Shown: one piece after another, positions 36,197 to 46,512 of the stretch
Layout of the letters: each line of letters starts with the position of its first letter
Position numbering within the stretch: position 1 is the stretch's first letter
From: Methylobacterium sp. 77
GTDB taxonomy: Bacteria > Pseudomonadota > Alphaproteobacteria > Rhizobiales > Beijerinckiaceae
Direction of reading: 5' to 3'
Assembly (NCBI RefSeq): GCF_000372825.1
Contig: NZ_KB910516.1
Location: 1,892,011 to 1,956,010, forward strand
Length of the DNA stretch: 64,000 nt
The notes under the pieces: model-generated
Database searches by the model: none
Seen by the model: only the letters and a program-made list of their open reading frames with translations
Told to the model about the DNA's origin: nothing
Program-made: the position numbers and the translations under genes

Positions 36197-36805
36197 TTAC
36201 GGAGCCTCGCAGGACATGACATCGGCGGCCTGCGCCACCGTCAGCGCGCGCTTGCGCACCCCGACGGATACAGAGGGGCGTTCCGAGACGGCGGATGCTT
36301 CCCGTCGCAGAACCGCGTCGCAGGCGCAGGAGCGGTGCCCCGCCGCCTCGTAGCAGGCATCGTGGCGCATGCAGGCGGCGTCGAGATCGTCGGTCGGCGG
36401 CAGTCCCTCCCCGCGCTGGCCGGCACCGCAGTAATTGCCGTGAAACAAGGCCTTGCCGGTGATGGCATCCACCAGGGGTGCCTCCGGCAAGGCGGTCTCC
36501 GGTGCGGCTCCGCCGCGGTTGAAGGCGTTGGCCGGTCCGCCGGCCCGCTGCGCCGAATTGCGCAGGGAGGACGGGATCCCCGAATCGCGACCCGGCTCGG
36601 CGAGGGATTCGCCCGAGCGGCCATTCGGATCGGATTGCTCCGCGAGCGGCGGCGGCGGACCCGGAACGGGATCGTCCGGCTCTTCGGTGGCCGGCCGCTG
36701 GTCGGCGCTGGGCGGTGGGGAATCCGGCGGCGTTGCCTGTGCGCCGGCGTGCGAAGCCCAGAAGAAGGCTACGAGGGCCAGCGATGCCTTGAAATGTTGC
36801 CGCAC
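36197..36805 (-). CDS. secreted phospholipase A2-like protein
   Basis: A 202-residue protein with a signal peptide (residues 1-22, cleavage after AGA), a Pro-rich linker (26-60), and a C-terminal domain with phospholipase A2 hallmarks: calcium-loop-like YCGAGQRG (125-132) and the active-site helix LDAACMRHDACY (141-152) with His148 and Asp149. Cys145, 151, 160, 162 and 199 could form disulfides. Such enzymes release fatty acid from the sn-2 position of phospholipids. The GTG start has AGGAG nine bases upstream. Activity is inferred from the motif only; lipid-binding without catalysis is possible. Confidence 0.75.
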   Translation of the reverse strand: MRQHFKASLALVAFFWASHAGAQATPPDSPPPSADQRPATEEPDDPVPGPPPPLAEQSDPNGRSGESLAEPGRDSGIPSSLRNSAQRAGGPANAFNRGGAAPETALPEAPLVDAITGKALFHGNYCGAGQRGEGLPPTDDLDAACMRHDACYEAAGHRSCACDAVLRREASAVSERPSVSVGVRKRALTVAQAADVMSCEAP

Positions 36806-36913
36806 GTGCCCGAGCTCCTGCCTAAAATGCAGGCCAGCAACACGGAGATGCCGAAAAGCGTTCCGGCGTCACTCAAAGCTTAGGACAGGAATCCTTCCGG
36901 GCCTATAGGCTCG

Positions 36914-36965
36914 GCCCGGTCTCGAGGCATTCCCCGCACGGGCAGGAAAGGCTCCGAGACCGGGC
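36914..36965 (-). terminator. terminator candidate after ettA
   Basis: GCCCGGTCTCG at 36914-36924 pairs perfectly with 36955-36965, and the enclosed 30 bases can extend the stem imperfectly. It begins nine bases past the ettA stop on the minus strand. No clear T-run. Confidence 0.5.
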
Positions 36966-36973
36966 GGCCATCG

Positions 36974-38626
<1,653 letters not shown>

Positions 38627-38922
38627 GAGCGTCCGGTATCCTTGACTGTTGCTGGGCGGCTCAGCGCTCGGGCGCTGGATCGGCCGCCGGAAATGGCGTG
38701 GGTGGGGCTCGCCGCGGAGGTCGCGCGCCTTGAAAAGCAGCGCGCGTTGCTCCGGCCCGCCCAGGCCGTCCCGCGTGCGGCGGCGTCGGACGGCATCGAG
38801 CCGCCATCGGACCCGCACGCGTGAGACGATGGCTGGACGTACCAGGGCGGCGGGTCAGCGGCAAGAACGGGTATGGTCGGTCGGCGCGCCCGCGCGCGTC
38901 TTTCTGCGCCGGTTCGGGTCGT

Positions 38923-39207
38923 TCAGGCGAAAGGGTTCTCCACCGTCCGCGAATTCGATGCCGTTCGCGGCGCCTCGTCCGGCAGGTCGGCCGCTTCGAG
39001 GGCCGCCACGATCGCGTCGGCGACGGCCTTGAGCTTGCGCGCCCGTTCCAGTCCGGTCCTGTCCCTAGGCAGGTCCAGGCTGCCGTGGATGGCGATCGAC
39101 TCGGCGCCATTTTCCAGCGAGAGGCCCCCGATGGTCTCGACCGTGGCGTCATCCGCGAAGGGCGTGAAGATCGGGAGGGGCGCCTTCGTCTCGGCCGGCT
39201 TCGTCAT
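38923..39207 (-). CDS. small conserved hypothetical protein
   Basis: A 94-residue cytoplasmic-looking protein: MTKPAETKAPLPIFTPFADD, a central ETIGGLSLENG segment, and a C-terminal Ala/Leu helix (ARKLKAVADAIVAALEAADL). The tail is polar. It follows the nuclease gene by 26 bases on the same strand. AGGCGG lies just before the ATG. I do not recognise a family. The composition and the position support a real gene. Confidence 0.6.
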   Translation of the reverse strand: MTKPAETKAPLPIFTPFADDATVETIGGLSLENGAESIAIHGSLDLPRDRTGLERARKLKAVADAIVAALEAADLPDEAPRTASNSRTVENPFA

Positions 39208-39233
39208 ATCCGCCTCTCGTCCCGTTCGAGCAT

Positions 39234-40214
39234 TCAGAAGATCGATCGCAGAACCTCGCGAAGCAGCCGCCGCGCCATCCGGTGGAGGGTCGCGAGCGCC
39301 CATTCCTCGAAGCCCGGCTCCTCGCGCATGCGCCCCTTCGGCCGTCCGCCCGCCATGTCACTCCCGGCCCCATCGCCCCTGGAATAGGTCCGCGGTTCGG
39401 GCAGGTCCATCGCCGTGGCCGCGAGTCCGGGAAAGACGTCGATGCCCGAGAGCGTCGCCAACTCGCCGAGCGGGATCGAGCGCCATTCGGCATCGGCCCG
39501 GTTCGCCACAAGATAGGCCGCCGCCTCGCCGCGCGCCGGATCGTACAGGGCCTTGAACAGGGAGGTCGGCACCAGGACGCGCCCATCAAGGGAGTCGATG
39601 GTGGTGCCCGCATAGATCGTCCCGGTGACGACGAACAACTGGCCCCGCGCGACGGCGAGGCGCCGGACGCTCTCCTCGATCGCCGCCCACAGGCCCCGGT
39701 TCAGGACGCGGTTCTGCGGCACCACGTTGGCGAGGCTGAACGATTCGGCCTGTGCCGCGGCACTCGGCATGTCGCCGGCCGGCGCCATGTGGCCCCGGTC
39801 GAATCCGCTGCGGACATAGTCGTCGAGCCGGGCGCGGTCGGCTTCGGGCAGGCGCTCCTCCTCGTGGAAGGAATCCGTCCGGTCGATGGCGCGGGCGTTC
39901 CTGACACTCGCTCGCGTCAAGGGCTCGGAGACGTAGATGGGGGTTCGGGAGATTCCCGAATGCAGAACCGCGAAAGCCTCGTAGCAGAGGCGGACCGTCT
40001 CGGTGGCGAGCTTGCGGTTGACGAGGACGGGCGCCCGTCCGCGGGCGAACAGGGAGGGGCAGCCCGCACCCGCCAAGCCGTCACCCGCCAAGCCGTCACT
40101 CAACAAGCCGTCACCCGGCCAGGCGACGAGGCCGAGGACGAGGGCCGCCGCCGGAACCGCCGCCGACACGCGGACCCGGCGCCGCGACGGGCTTGTCGAG
40201 ACGACTGCCCTCAA
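39234..40214 (-). CDS. secreted DNA/RNA non-specific endonuclease
   Basis: Up to 326 residues. An N-terminal hydrophobic segment (19-33) is a likely export signal. The beta-beta-alpha-metal nuclease core follows, with the DRGHMAP motif (Asp139, Arg140, Gly141, His142 as general base) and Asn163 in SLANVVPQN for Mg binding. This is the NUC1/Serratia nuclease family, which cuts DNA and RNA without sequence preference. The frame begins TTG at 40214, overlapping the upstream lipoprotein stop; a GTG at 40169 is an alternative start. A 15-base tandem repeat encodes the GDGLAGAG region. Confidence 0.85.
   Translation of the reverse strand: MRAVVSTSPSRRRVRVSAAVPAAALVLGLVAWPGDGLLSDGLAGDGLAGAGCPSLFARGRAPVLVNRKLATETVRLCYEAFAVLHSGISRTPIYVSEPLTRASVRNARAIDRTDSFHEEERLPEADRARLDDYVRSGFDRGHMAPAGDMPSAAAQAESFSLANVVPQNRVLNRGLWAAIEESVRRLAVARGQLFVVTGTIYAGTTIDSLDGRVLVPTSLFKALYDPARGEAAAYLVANRADAEWRSIPLGELATLSGIDVFPGLAATAMDLPEPRTYSRGDGAGSDMAGGRPKGRMREEPGFEEWALATLHRMARRLLREVLRSIF
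40075..40119. repeat. 15-bp tandem repeat, three copies
   Basis: Three consecutive 15-base units begin AAGCCGTCAC at 40075, 40090 and 40105. They lie in frame in the N-terminal part of the nuclease gene just after the export signal and encode a repeated Gly-Leu-Ala-Asp-type pentapeptide. Confidence 0.85.
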
Positions 40215-40510
40215 TAGCAGACCCGGACCTTGCGCGTGCCGGAGGGTGTCGGCCGCCAGCGATAGCCGCAGGGCCGGCCGAGCGTCCCCTCGAAGGGATG
40301 GACCCGTCGATCGGGCTGCTGCGACGCGCCGGGATGGCTGCAGCCGTCGAGCCTGTCGCAGGGGAGCGTGAATTCGAGGACCGGCGCCGGGATGTCGTCC
40401 AGAACGCCCCGGCCGGCCAGGGGAGAGGCCGCGGATGGTTCAGGACATAGCGTCACACAGGCCGAAAGGCCCAAGAACAGCACCGCGGACATGCGTCGAA
40501 AGCAGGTCAT
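40211..40510 (-). CDS. small lipoprotein-like hypothetical protein
   Basis: About 99 residues. The start MTCFRRMSAVLFLGLSAC looks like a lipoprotein signal with Cys18 as the possible lipidated residue. The mature part contains several more cysteines (TLCPEP, LPCDRLDGC, GRPCGY, VRVCY) that could form disulfides. No family recognised. It directly precedes, and overlaps by a few bases, the nuclease gene, so they may be coupled; an inhibitor or chaperone role is possible but unsupported. The start is uncertain as no good ribosome site is seen. Confidence 0.5.
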   Translation of the reverse strand: MTCFRRMSAVLFLGLSACVTLCPEPSAASPLAGRGVLDDIPAPVLEFTLPCDRLDGCSHPGASQQPDRRVHPFEGTLGRPCGYRWRPTPSGTRKVRVCY

Positions 40511-40798
40511 CCCGGCGCGCGGCGAAGTCATCGCCGACGGAAAAACCATTCTTCGACATTGATCGATCGGCCGCAAATCCTTAACTCCTTCGGCCGTTCC
40601 AAACGCCAAAAGCGTGGGACGCGGCCAGCAGACACGATATGTCGGCGTGGTATTGACCGATGGTAGCGTTATAATGCGCGTCGGTCATGGCGGCCTCGTT
40701 GCGTGAAAAGTCGCCAAAGCCGGGATCGCCGGAAATCCCGCCCGAAGCCGATAGCGGCAGGCGGGGTACCCTGTCGATCGGTTACCTGATTCAAAGAA

Positions 40799-42772
40799 GT
40801 GAGTGGGCCATTGTCACGGATAGAAACCTCGATCCTCGACGGGCTTGACGAGCCGTCTTCTCTTCGTGCGCTTCCGGAGAGCGCGCTCCAGGGTGTGGCG
40901 GACGCGGTGCGTCTTGAGATGATCGACGCGGTGTCGGTGACGGGCGGTCACCTCGGGTCGGGTCTCGGCGTGGTCGAGCTGACGGTGGCGTTGCATCACG
41001 TGTTCGACACGCCCGACGACCGGATCGTGTGGGATGTCGGTCACCAGGCCTATCCGCACAAGATCCTGACGGGGCGGCGCGACCGGATCCGGACCCTGCG
41101 CCAGCCGGGCGGGCTGTCGGGCTTCACCAAGCGTTCGGAGAGCGTCTACGACCCGTTCGGCGCAGCGCATTCCTCGACCTCGATCTCGGCGGCGTTGGGC
41201 ATGGCGGTGGGGCGCGATCTCGACGAGGCGTCGGCCAAGGCCAAGGGCGCGCCCGCACCCAAGCGCCGCAACATGGTGGCGGTGATCGGCGACGGCTCGA
41301 TGTCGGCGGGCATGGCCTACGAGGCGATGAACAATGCCGGCGCGCTGCATTCGCGCCTGATCGTGATCCTCAACGACAACGACATGTCGATCGCCCCGCC
41401 GGTGGGGGCGATGTCGGCCTATTTCGCGCGCCTGGCCTCGGGCGGGACCTATCGCTCCCTGCGCGAGACCGCCAAGCAGCTCGGCAAGCTCCTGCCGAAG
41501 GCACTCTACCAGCGCGCCGCGGCGGCTGAGGAATATGCCCGCTCGCTGGTGGTGGGCGGCGGCACGATGTTCGAGGAGATGGGCTTCCACTATGTCGGCC
41601 CGGTCGACGGGCACAATCTCGACCATCTCCTGCCGATCCTGAAGAACGTGCGCGATTCGGATGAGGGCCCGATCCTGCTCCACGTGGTGACCCGGAAGGG
41701 CAAGGGCTACGCGCCGGCGGAGGCCTCGGCCGACCGCTACCACGGCGTCGTCAAGTTCGACGTGCTGTCGGGGGTGCAGGCCAAGGCCAAGCCGAACGCG
41801 CCGGCCTATACCCGCGTCTTCGGCGAGAGCCTGATCAAGGCGGCGGATGCCGACGACAAGGTGGTGGCGATCACCGCCGCGATGCCGGGCGGCACGGGCA
41901 TCGACCTGTTCGGCAAGGCGCATCCCGACCGGACCTTCGATGTCGGCATCGCCGAGCAGCACGCGGTGACTTTCGCCGGCGGGTTGGCGACGGAGGGCTA
42001 CAAGCCGTTCGTGGCGATCTACTCGACCTTCCTGCAGCGGGCCTACGACCAGGTCGTGCACGATGTGGCGCTGCAGAACCTGCCGGTGCGGTTCTGCCTC
42101 GACCGGGCCGGCCTGGTGGGGGCGGACGGCGCGACCCATGCGGGCGCGTTCGATCTCGCCTATCTGTGCTGCCTGCCGAACATGACGGTGATGGCGGCCT
42201 CGGACGAGGCCGAGCTGGTGCATATGGTGGCCACGGCGCACGCCCATGACAGCGGCCCGATCGCCCTGCGCTATCCGCGCGGCGAGGGTGTGGGCGTCGA
42301 CCTGCCCGAGCGCGGCGTACCGCTGCCGGTCGGCAAGGGCCGGATCGTGCGGCGCCCCGAGGGGGCCCGCGTGGCGCTGCTCAGCCTCGGCACGCGCCTC
42401 GGCGAGGCGCTGAAGGCGGCCGACCAGCTGGAGAGCGCCGGCATCGCCGTGACGGTGGCGGATGCGCGCTTCGCCAAGCCGCTCGACGAGGCGCTGATCC
42501 TGGATCTGGCCGCCTCCCACGAGGTCCTGATCACCCTGGAAGAGGGTTCGGTCGGCGGCTTCGGCGCGATGGTGCTGCATCTCCTGTCGGAGAAGGGCGC
42601 GCTGGATGCGGGCCGGGTGCGGGTGCGGACGCTGACGCTGCCGGACCTGTACCAGGACCACAACAACCCGGACACGATGTACGCCGAAGCCGGCCTCGAC
42701 GCCGACAGCATCGTCAAGACCGTCATGGCCACCTTGCCGGAACAGAAGGCCGGCCGCCTCAGGCTGGCCTGA
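40799..42772 (+). CDS. dxs: 1-deoxy-D-xylulose-5-phosphate synthase
   Basis: A 657-residue thiamine-diphosphate enzyme condensing pyruvate and glyceraldehyde 3-phosphate, the first step of the MEP isoprenoid pathway. Motifs include [47 protein letters not shown], the ThDP motif [33 protein letters not shown], and the transketolase domain [16 protein letters not shown]. The start at 40799 is GTG with AAGAAG upstream. It feeds C5 units to the hopanoid operon that begins about 1 kb downstream. Confidence 0.95.
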   Translation: MSGPLSRIETSILDGLDEPSSLRALPESALQGVADAVRLEMIDAVSVTGGHLGSGLGVVELTVALHHVFDTPDDRIVWDVGHQAYPHKILTGRRDRIRTLRQPGGLSGFTKRSESVYDPFGAAHSSTSISAALGMAVGRDLDEASAKAKGAPAPKRRNMVAVIGDGSMSAGMAYEAMNNAGALHSRLIVILNDNDMSIAPPVGAMSAYFARLASGGTYRSLRETAKQLGKLLPKALYQRAAAAEEYARSLVVGGGTMFEEMGFHYVGPVDGHNLDHLLPILKNVRDSDEGPILLHVVTRKGKGYAPAEASADRYHGVVKFDVLSGVQAKAKPNAPAYTRVFGESLIKAADADDKVVAITAAMPGGTGIDLFGKAHPDRTFDVGIAEQHAVTFAGGLATEGYKPFVAIYSTFLQRAYDQVVHDVALQNLPVRFCLDRAGLVGADGATHAGAFDLAYLCCLPNMTVMAASDEAELVHMVATAHAHDSGPIALRYPRGEGVGVDLPERGVPLPVGKGRIVRRPEGARVALLSLGTRLGEALKAADQLESAGIAVTVADARFAKPLDEALILDLAASHEVLITLEEGSVGGFGAMVLHLLSEKGALDAGRVRVRTLTLPDLYQDHNNPDTMYAEAGLDADSIVKTVMATLPEQKAGRLRLA

Positions 42773-42865
42773 CATCGTCGGGGCAGGAGGAGAGGCACTG
42801 AGGTGCGTTCGCCTCCCGTGCCGATCTCTTCAGCGATAGCATCGCCGTCCCGCGGCGCCATCGAC

Positions 42866-43147
42866 TCACACGATGGGTCGTCGTGCGCCGTGACGGATGG
42901 TGGCGACGGCAACGACCCCGGCTATGGTATCGACTCGGTAGATAATGAGGTAGGGAAGGCGAGGCACGGCGAAGAGACGCAGCCCCCGCCCCATCGAACG
43001 TCCCGCATGAGGTTGCTCGGCGAGCGTCCGAAGTGCGTCCGTGAGCCGGGCCTGGACGTTTTCCGCTGCCTGCGGGGAGGTCTGAGTGATGTAGGCCGCG
43101 ATCTCGTCGAGATCATGGGCGGCGCGGCGAGAGAGAAGAAGTCTCAT
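42866..43147 (-). CDS. RelE/ParE family toxin
   Basis: A 93-residue protein with the ParE/RelE fold: LSRRAAHDLDEIAAYITQTSP at the N-terminus, LAEQPHAGRSMGRGLR in the middle and FAVPRLPYLIIYRV then VVAVATIRHGARRP at the end, which is typical of ParE toxins. ParE-type toxins poison gyrase; RelE types cut mRNA. It starts five bases after the stop of the antitoxin gene. Confidence 0.88.
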   Translation of the reverse strand: MRLLLSRRAAHDLDEIAAYITQTSPQAAENVQARLTDALRTLAEQPHAGRSMGRGLRLFAVPRLPYLIIYRVDTIAGVVAVATIRHGARRPIV

Positions 43148-43152
43148 CGTCC

Positions 43153-43413
43153 CTACATCGATGTACGAGGCCCGTGCCGCTTGAACGCGGCGGCAACGAG
43201 CGCGTCCGCATCCCCCTCGACGACGTCTCCGCTTTCGATCTGCGCCAGTCCCTCTAGGACGAACGGCAGATCCTCTTGTTCGATGTCGATTGCGGCATCT
43301 TCCCCGGCGGGATTCCTGCCGGCAAGGGTCAGGATCGCGTGCGCCACGCTGTCCCGTTCGGCGGGTGGCATTCGACGCATCGCCTCGGCAGCCTGATCTA
43401 CGATATCGCTCAT
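43153..43413 (-). CDS. antitoxin of a ParDE-like module
   Basis: An 86-residue acidic protein (MSDIVDQAAEAMRRMPPAER at the start, many Asp/Glu in the C-terminal half) directly before the ParE-like toxin gene. It has the size, charge and gene order expected of an antitoxin, with a good ribosome site (GGAGG) before the ATG at 43413. The N-terminus is predicted to be helical; the acidic C-terminal part would wrap the toxin. No specific antitoxin family is certain. Confidence 0.75.
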   Translation of the reverse strand: MSDIVDQAAEAMRRMPPAERDSVAHAILTLAGRNPAGEDAAIDIEQEDLPFVLEGLAQIESGDVVEGDADALVAAAFKRHGPRTSM

Positions 43414-43709
43414 CGGTGGCCCTCCGCCCGGGATCCTAACATATCTCGACCTCCGCGCCCCACCGCCAAGACGCGCATTCTGTAGCTGGAGATGCGCCAA
43501 GATATCGGGATCGGTGGCCCAAAAGGCGACCGACGACGATGCCCAAAACCATCGAGAATGCGCACCATCGTCTGTGTCGTGGCGCACGACCGTTCCCCGG
43601 TGTGGCTCGCCTGCGCTTGTCCCGTGCCGGTATCGATGACAAAAGCGCCATCCTGCGGTCGGACCCGTCGTGGCCCGACTCCCGTCCGACTCCTGACCCT
43701 ACGAGAGAA

Positions 43710-44750
43710 ATGACAGAGGCCACCCCTTCCGGCAGGTTCGACGAGAGCCAATTCGATGCCGGCCCGGTGCTCATCACCGGAGCGAGTGGTTTCCTCGGTG
43801 CCGCTCTCGTGGACGTGTTCCGCAAGGCCGGGTTCGCCGTGCGGATCATGGTGAGGGCCTCATCCCCGCGCACCAACCTGACCTGGACCGATGTCGAGAT
43901 CGTCGAGGGCGACATGCGCGATCGCGCGTCGGTCGCCGCCGCTCTCGCCGGACAGCGCTACCTCGTCCACGCCGCCGCCGATTACCGGCTCTGGGCGCCG
44001 GACCCGGAAGAGATCGTCCGCACCAACCGCGACGGCGCGCTGATCCTCATGGAAGAAGCCCTGCGGGCGGGGATCGAGCGCATCGTCTATACGTCGAGCG
44101 TCGCCACCATCAAGCCGCATGACGACGGCACCTCGGCCGACGAGACGCGCCCCCTCACCCCCGGCACGGCCATCGGCGCCTACAAGCGCAGCAAGGTCGT
44201 GTCCGAGCGCGTGGTCGAGGAGATGGCGGCCCGCAACGGCCTGCCCGTGGTCATCGTCAACCCTTCGACGCCGATCGGCCCGCGCGACGTGAAGCCGACG
44301 CCCACCGGCCGCATCATCGTGGAAGCGGCGCTCGGCCGGATGCCGGCCTTCGTCGATACCGGCCTCAACCTCGCCCATGTGGACGACGTCGCCTACGGCC
44401 ATCTCCTGGCCCTGCGGCATGGCCGCGTGGGCGAGCGCTACATCCTCGGCGGCGAGAACGTGCTGCTGTCGCAGATGCTCGGCGACATCGCCGGGATGGT
44501 CGGCCGCAAGGCGCCGACGATCAACCTGCCGCGCGCGGTCGTCTATCCGATCGCCTTCTTCTCCGAGCAGATGGCGCGGATCACCGGCAAGACGCCGTTC
44601 GCGACCATCGACGGCATCAAGATGTCGCGCTACCGCATGTTCTTCACCGATGCCAAGGCACGGGCCGAGCTCGGCTACAGCGCGCGGCCCTATCGCGAGG
44701 GGCTGTCGGATGCGCTCGGCTGGTTCCGCCAATCGGGGTATCTGAAGTGA
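43710..44750 (+). CDS. hpnA: hopanoid-associated sugar epimerase HpnA
   Basis: A 346-residue extended SDR (NAD-dependent epimerase/dehydratase). Cofactor motif GASGFLGAAL near residue 25, the catalytic YKRSK, and NPSTPIGPRDVKPTPTGRI, which is characteristic of HpnA. It is found with hopanoid genes in many bacteria; its exact substrate in headgroup synthesis is not established. Its stop overlaps the hpnC GTG start by four bases. The ATG at 43710 has GAGAG upstream. First gene of the operon. Confidence 0.92.
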   Translation: MTEATPSGRFDESQFDAGPVLITGASGFLGAALVDVFRKAGFAVRIMVRASSPRTNLTWTDVEIVEGDMRDRASVAAALAGQRYLVHAAADYRLWAPDPEEIVRTNRDGALILMEEALRAGIERIVYTSSVATIKPHDDGTSADETRPLTPGTAIGAYKRSKVVSERVVEEMAARNGLPVVIVNPSTPIGPRDVKPTPTGRIIVEAALGRMPAFVDTGLNLAHVDDVAYGHLLALRHGRVGERYILGGENVLLSQMLGDIAGMVGRKAPTINLPRAVVYPIAFFSEQMARITGKTPFATIDGIKMSRYRMFFTDAKARAELGYSARPYREGLSDALGWFRQSGYLK

Positions 44751-45661
44751 GCGCCACCCTCGACAGCGCGACGGATGCGCGCTCGGGCAAGGGGCACAAG
44801 GACGAGAACTTCCCCGTCGCCTCCCACCTGATCCACCCGAAGAATCGCGGCGCGATCCTGGCGTTCTACGATTTCGTCCGGGCCGGCGACGATGTCGCCG
44901 ACCATGCCGACCTGTCGCCCGAGCGCAAGATCGAGCTTCTCGACCATCTCGCCGATGCGGTGACCGGCAAGGGGCCGTCCGATCCGGAGGCCGAGCCGCT
45001 GAAGCGCGAACTCGCCGCGCGCGGCCTGCCGCCGACGCACGCGCTCGAACTCCTCGACGCCTTCCGCCTCGACGCCGTCAAGAACCGCTACGAGGACTGG
45101 GACGACCTCATCGCCTATTGCCGGCTCTCGGCCTTGCCGGTGGGCCGCTATGTCCTCGACGTCCATGGCGAGGACCCGGCCGTGGTGTGGGGGCCGTCGG
45201 ACGCGATCTGCGCCGCGCTCCAGATCATCAACCACCTCCAGGATTGCGCGAAGGATTACCGTCGCAACGACCGGGTCTACCTGCCGAGGGACGTGCTGGA
45301 GCGCCACGGCGTCACCGTCGACGCGCTCGCCGCCGACAGGGCGTCCCCTGCCCTGCGCGCCGTCATCCGCGAACTCGCCGAGCGGACGATGGTCCTGCTC
45401 GACGAGGGCGCGATCCTGCCCGACCTCATCGACGACCTGCGCCTGAGCCTCGAGATCGCGGCGATCCACCGTCTCGCCGTGGTGCTCACGAAGGGCCTGC
45501 TCACCCGCGACCCGCTGAGCGAGAAGGTCCATCACGGCAAGGCGGGGTTCGCCCTCACCGCCCTCGGCGGGATCGCCGCGACGCTGGCGCGGCGCCCGCT
45601 GCGCGCGCGCATCCTGCGCCGTCAGGCCACGCGCGTCGCGAGCCACGGAGCCCGGCCATGA
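44747..45661 (+). CDS. hpnC: squalene synthase-like HpnC
   Basis: A 304-residue trans-isoprenyl-diphosphate-synthase-fold enzyme. The two Asp-rich segments are visible as FVRAGDDVADHAD and DCAKDYRRNDRVYLP. In the HpnCDE route HpnC converts presqualene diphosphate to hydroxysqualene. Start is GTG at 44747, overlapping the hpnA stop (GTGA). Its own stop overlaps the hpnD ATG. Confidence 0.93.
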   Translation: MSATLDSATDARSGKGHKDENFPVASHLIHPKNRGAILAFYDFVRAGDDVADHADLSPERKIELLDHLADAVTGKGPSDPEAEPLKRELAARGLPPTHALELLDAFRLDAVKNRYEDWDDLIAYCRLSALPVGRYVLDVHGEDPAVVWGPSDAICAALQIINHLQDCAKDYRRNDRVYLPRDVLERHGVTVDALAADRASPALRAVIRELAERTMVLLDEGAILPDLIDDLRLSLEIAAIHRLAVVLTKGLLTRDPLSEKVHHGKAGFALTALGGIAATLARRPLRARILRRQATRVASHGARP

Positions 45662-46512
45662 GCGCCACCGCATCGCCCGTATCGGGGACCGCAGACGTGC
45701 CGGATGCCGCGCTGCCGGCCGCCGGCTCCTCGTTCTACACCGCCATGCGGCTGCTGCCGAAGGATCGCCGCGAGGCGATGTACGCGGTTTACGCCTTCTG
45801 CCGCTCGGTCGACGACGTCGCCGACGATGGCGGGCCGGCTCCCGTCCGCGCGGCCGAACTCGACCGCTGGCGCGCCGATATCGACGCCCTCTATGCCGGC
45901 AACCCGGTGCCGCGCGTGCAGGATCTGGTCGTGCCGATCCGGCGCTACGGCCTGCTGCGCGAGGATTTCCAGGCGGTCATCGACGGCATGGCGATGGATG
46001 CGTTCGAGGACATCGTCGCTCCCGACGAAGCCACCCTCGATCTTTATTGCGACCGCGTCGCCAGCGCCGTCGGACGGCTGTCCGTGCGCATCTTCGGCCT
46101 GCCCGAGGCCGACGGCATCCGCCTCGCCTACCATGAGGGCCGCGCGCTGCAGCTCACCAACATCCTGCGGGACATCGACGAGGATGCCGAGCGCGGCCGC
46201 CTCTACCTGCCGCGTGAGAAGCTGGCCGCCATCGGTCTCACCGATCCGACGCCCCATTCCGCCATCGCCCATCCCCGCATCGGCGAGGTCTGCATCGCCG
46301 TCGCCGGCGAGGCGGAGGCGCATTACCGCGATACCTGGTCGATCATCGATCGCAACCCGCGCAAGGAAACGAAGGCGCCCCGTCTGATGGCTGCGGCCTA
46401 CCGGCTCTATCTCGACGCGGTGCTGAAGCGCGGCTGGGCGATGCCCCGCGCCCGGGTGAAGCCCTCGAAGCTCGCGCTGCTCGGCGTCGCGCTCCGTCAC
46501 GGGATCCTGTGA
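45658..46512 (+). CDS. hpnD: presqualene diphosphate synthase HpnD
   Basis: A 284-residue trans-isoprenyl diphosphate synthase joining two farnesyl diphosphates to presqualene diphosphate. Asp-rich motifs are CRSVDDVADD and NILRDIDEDAERGRLYLP; LYCDRVASAVGRLSVRIFG is family-typical. The ATG at 45658 overlaps the hpnC stop (ATGA), and the stop overlaps the hpnE start (TGATG). Confidence 0.94.
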   Translation: MSATASPVSGTADVPDAALPAAGSSFYTAMRLLPKDRREAMYAVYAFCRSVDDVADDGGPAPVRAAELDRWRADIDALYAGNPVPRVQDLVVPIRRYGLLREDFQAVIDGMAMDAFEDIVAPDEATLDLYCDRVASAVGRLSVRIFGLPEADGIRLAYHEGRALQLTNILRDIDEDAERGRLYLPREKLAAIGLTDPTPHSAIAHPRIGEVCIAVAGEAEAHYRDTWSIIDRNPRKETKAPRLMAAAYRLYLDAVLKRGWAMPRARVKPSKLALLGVALRHGIL

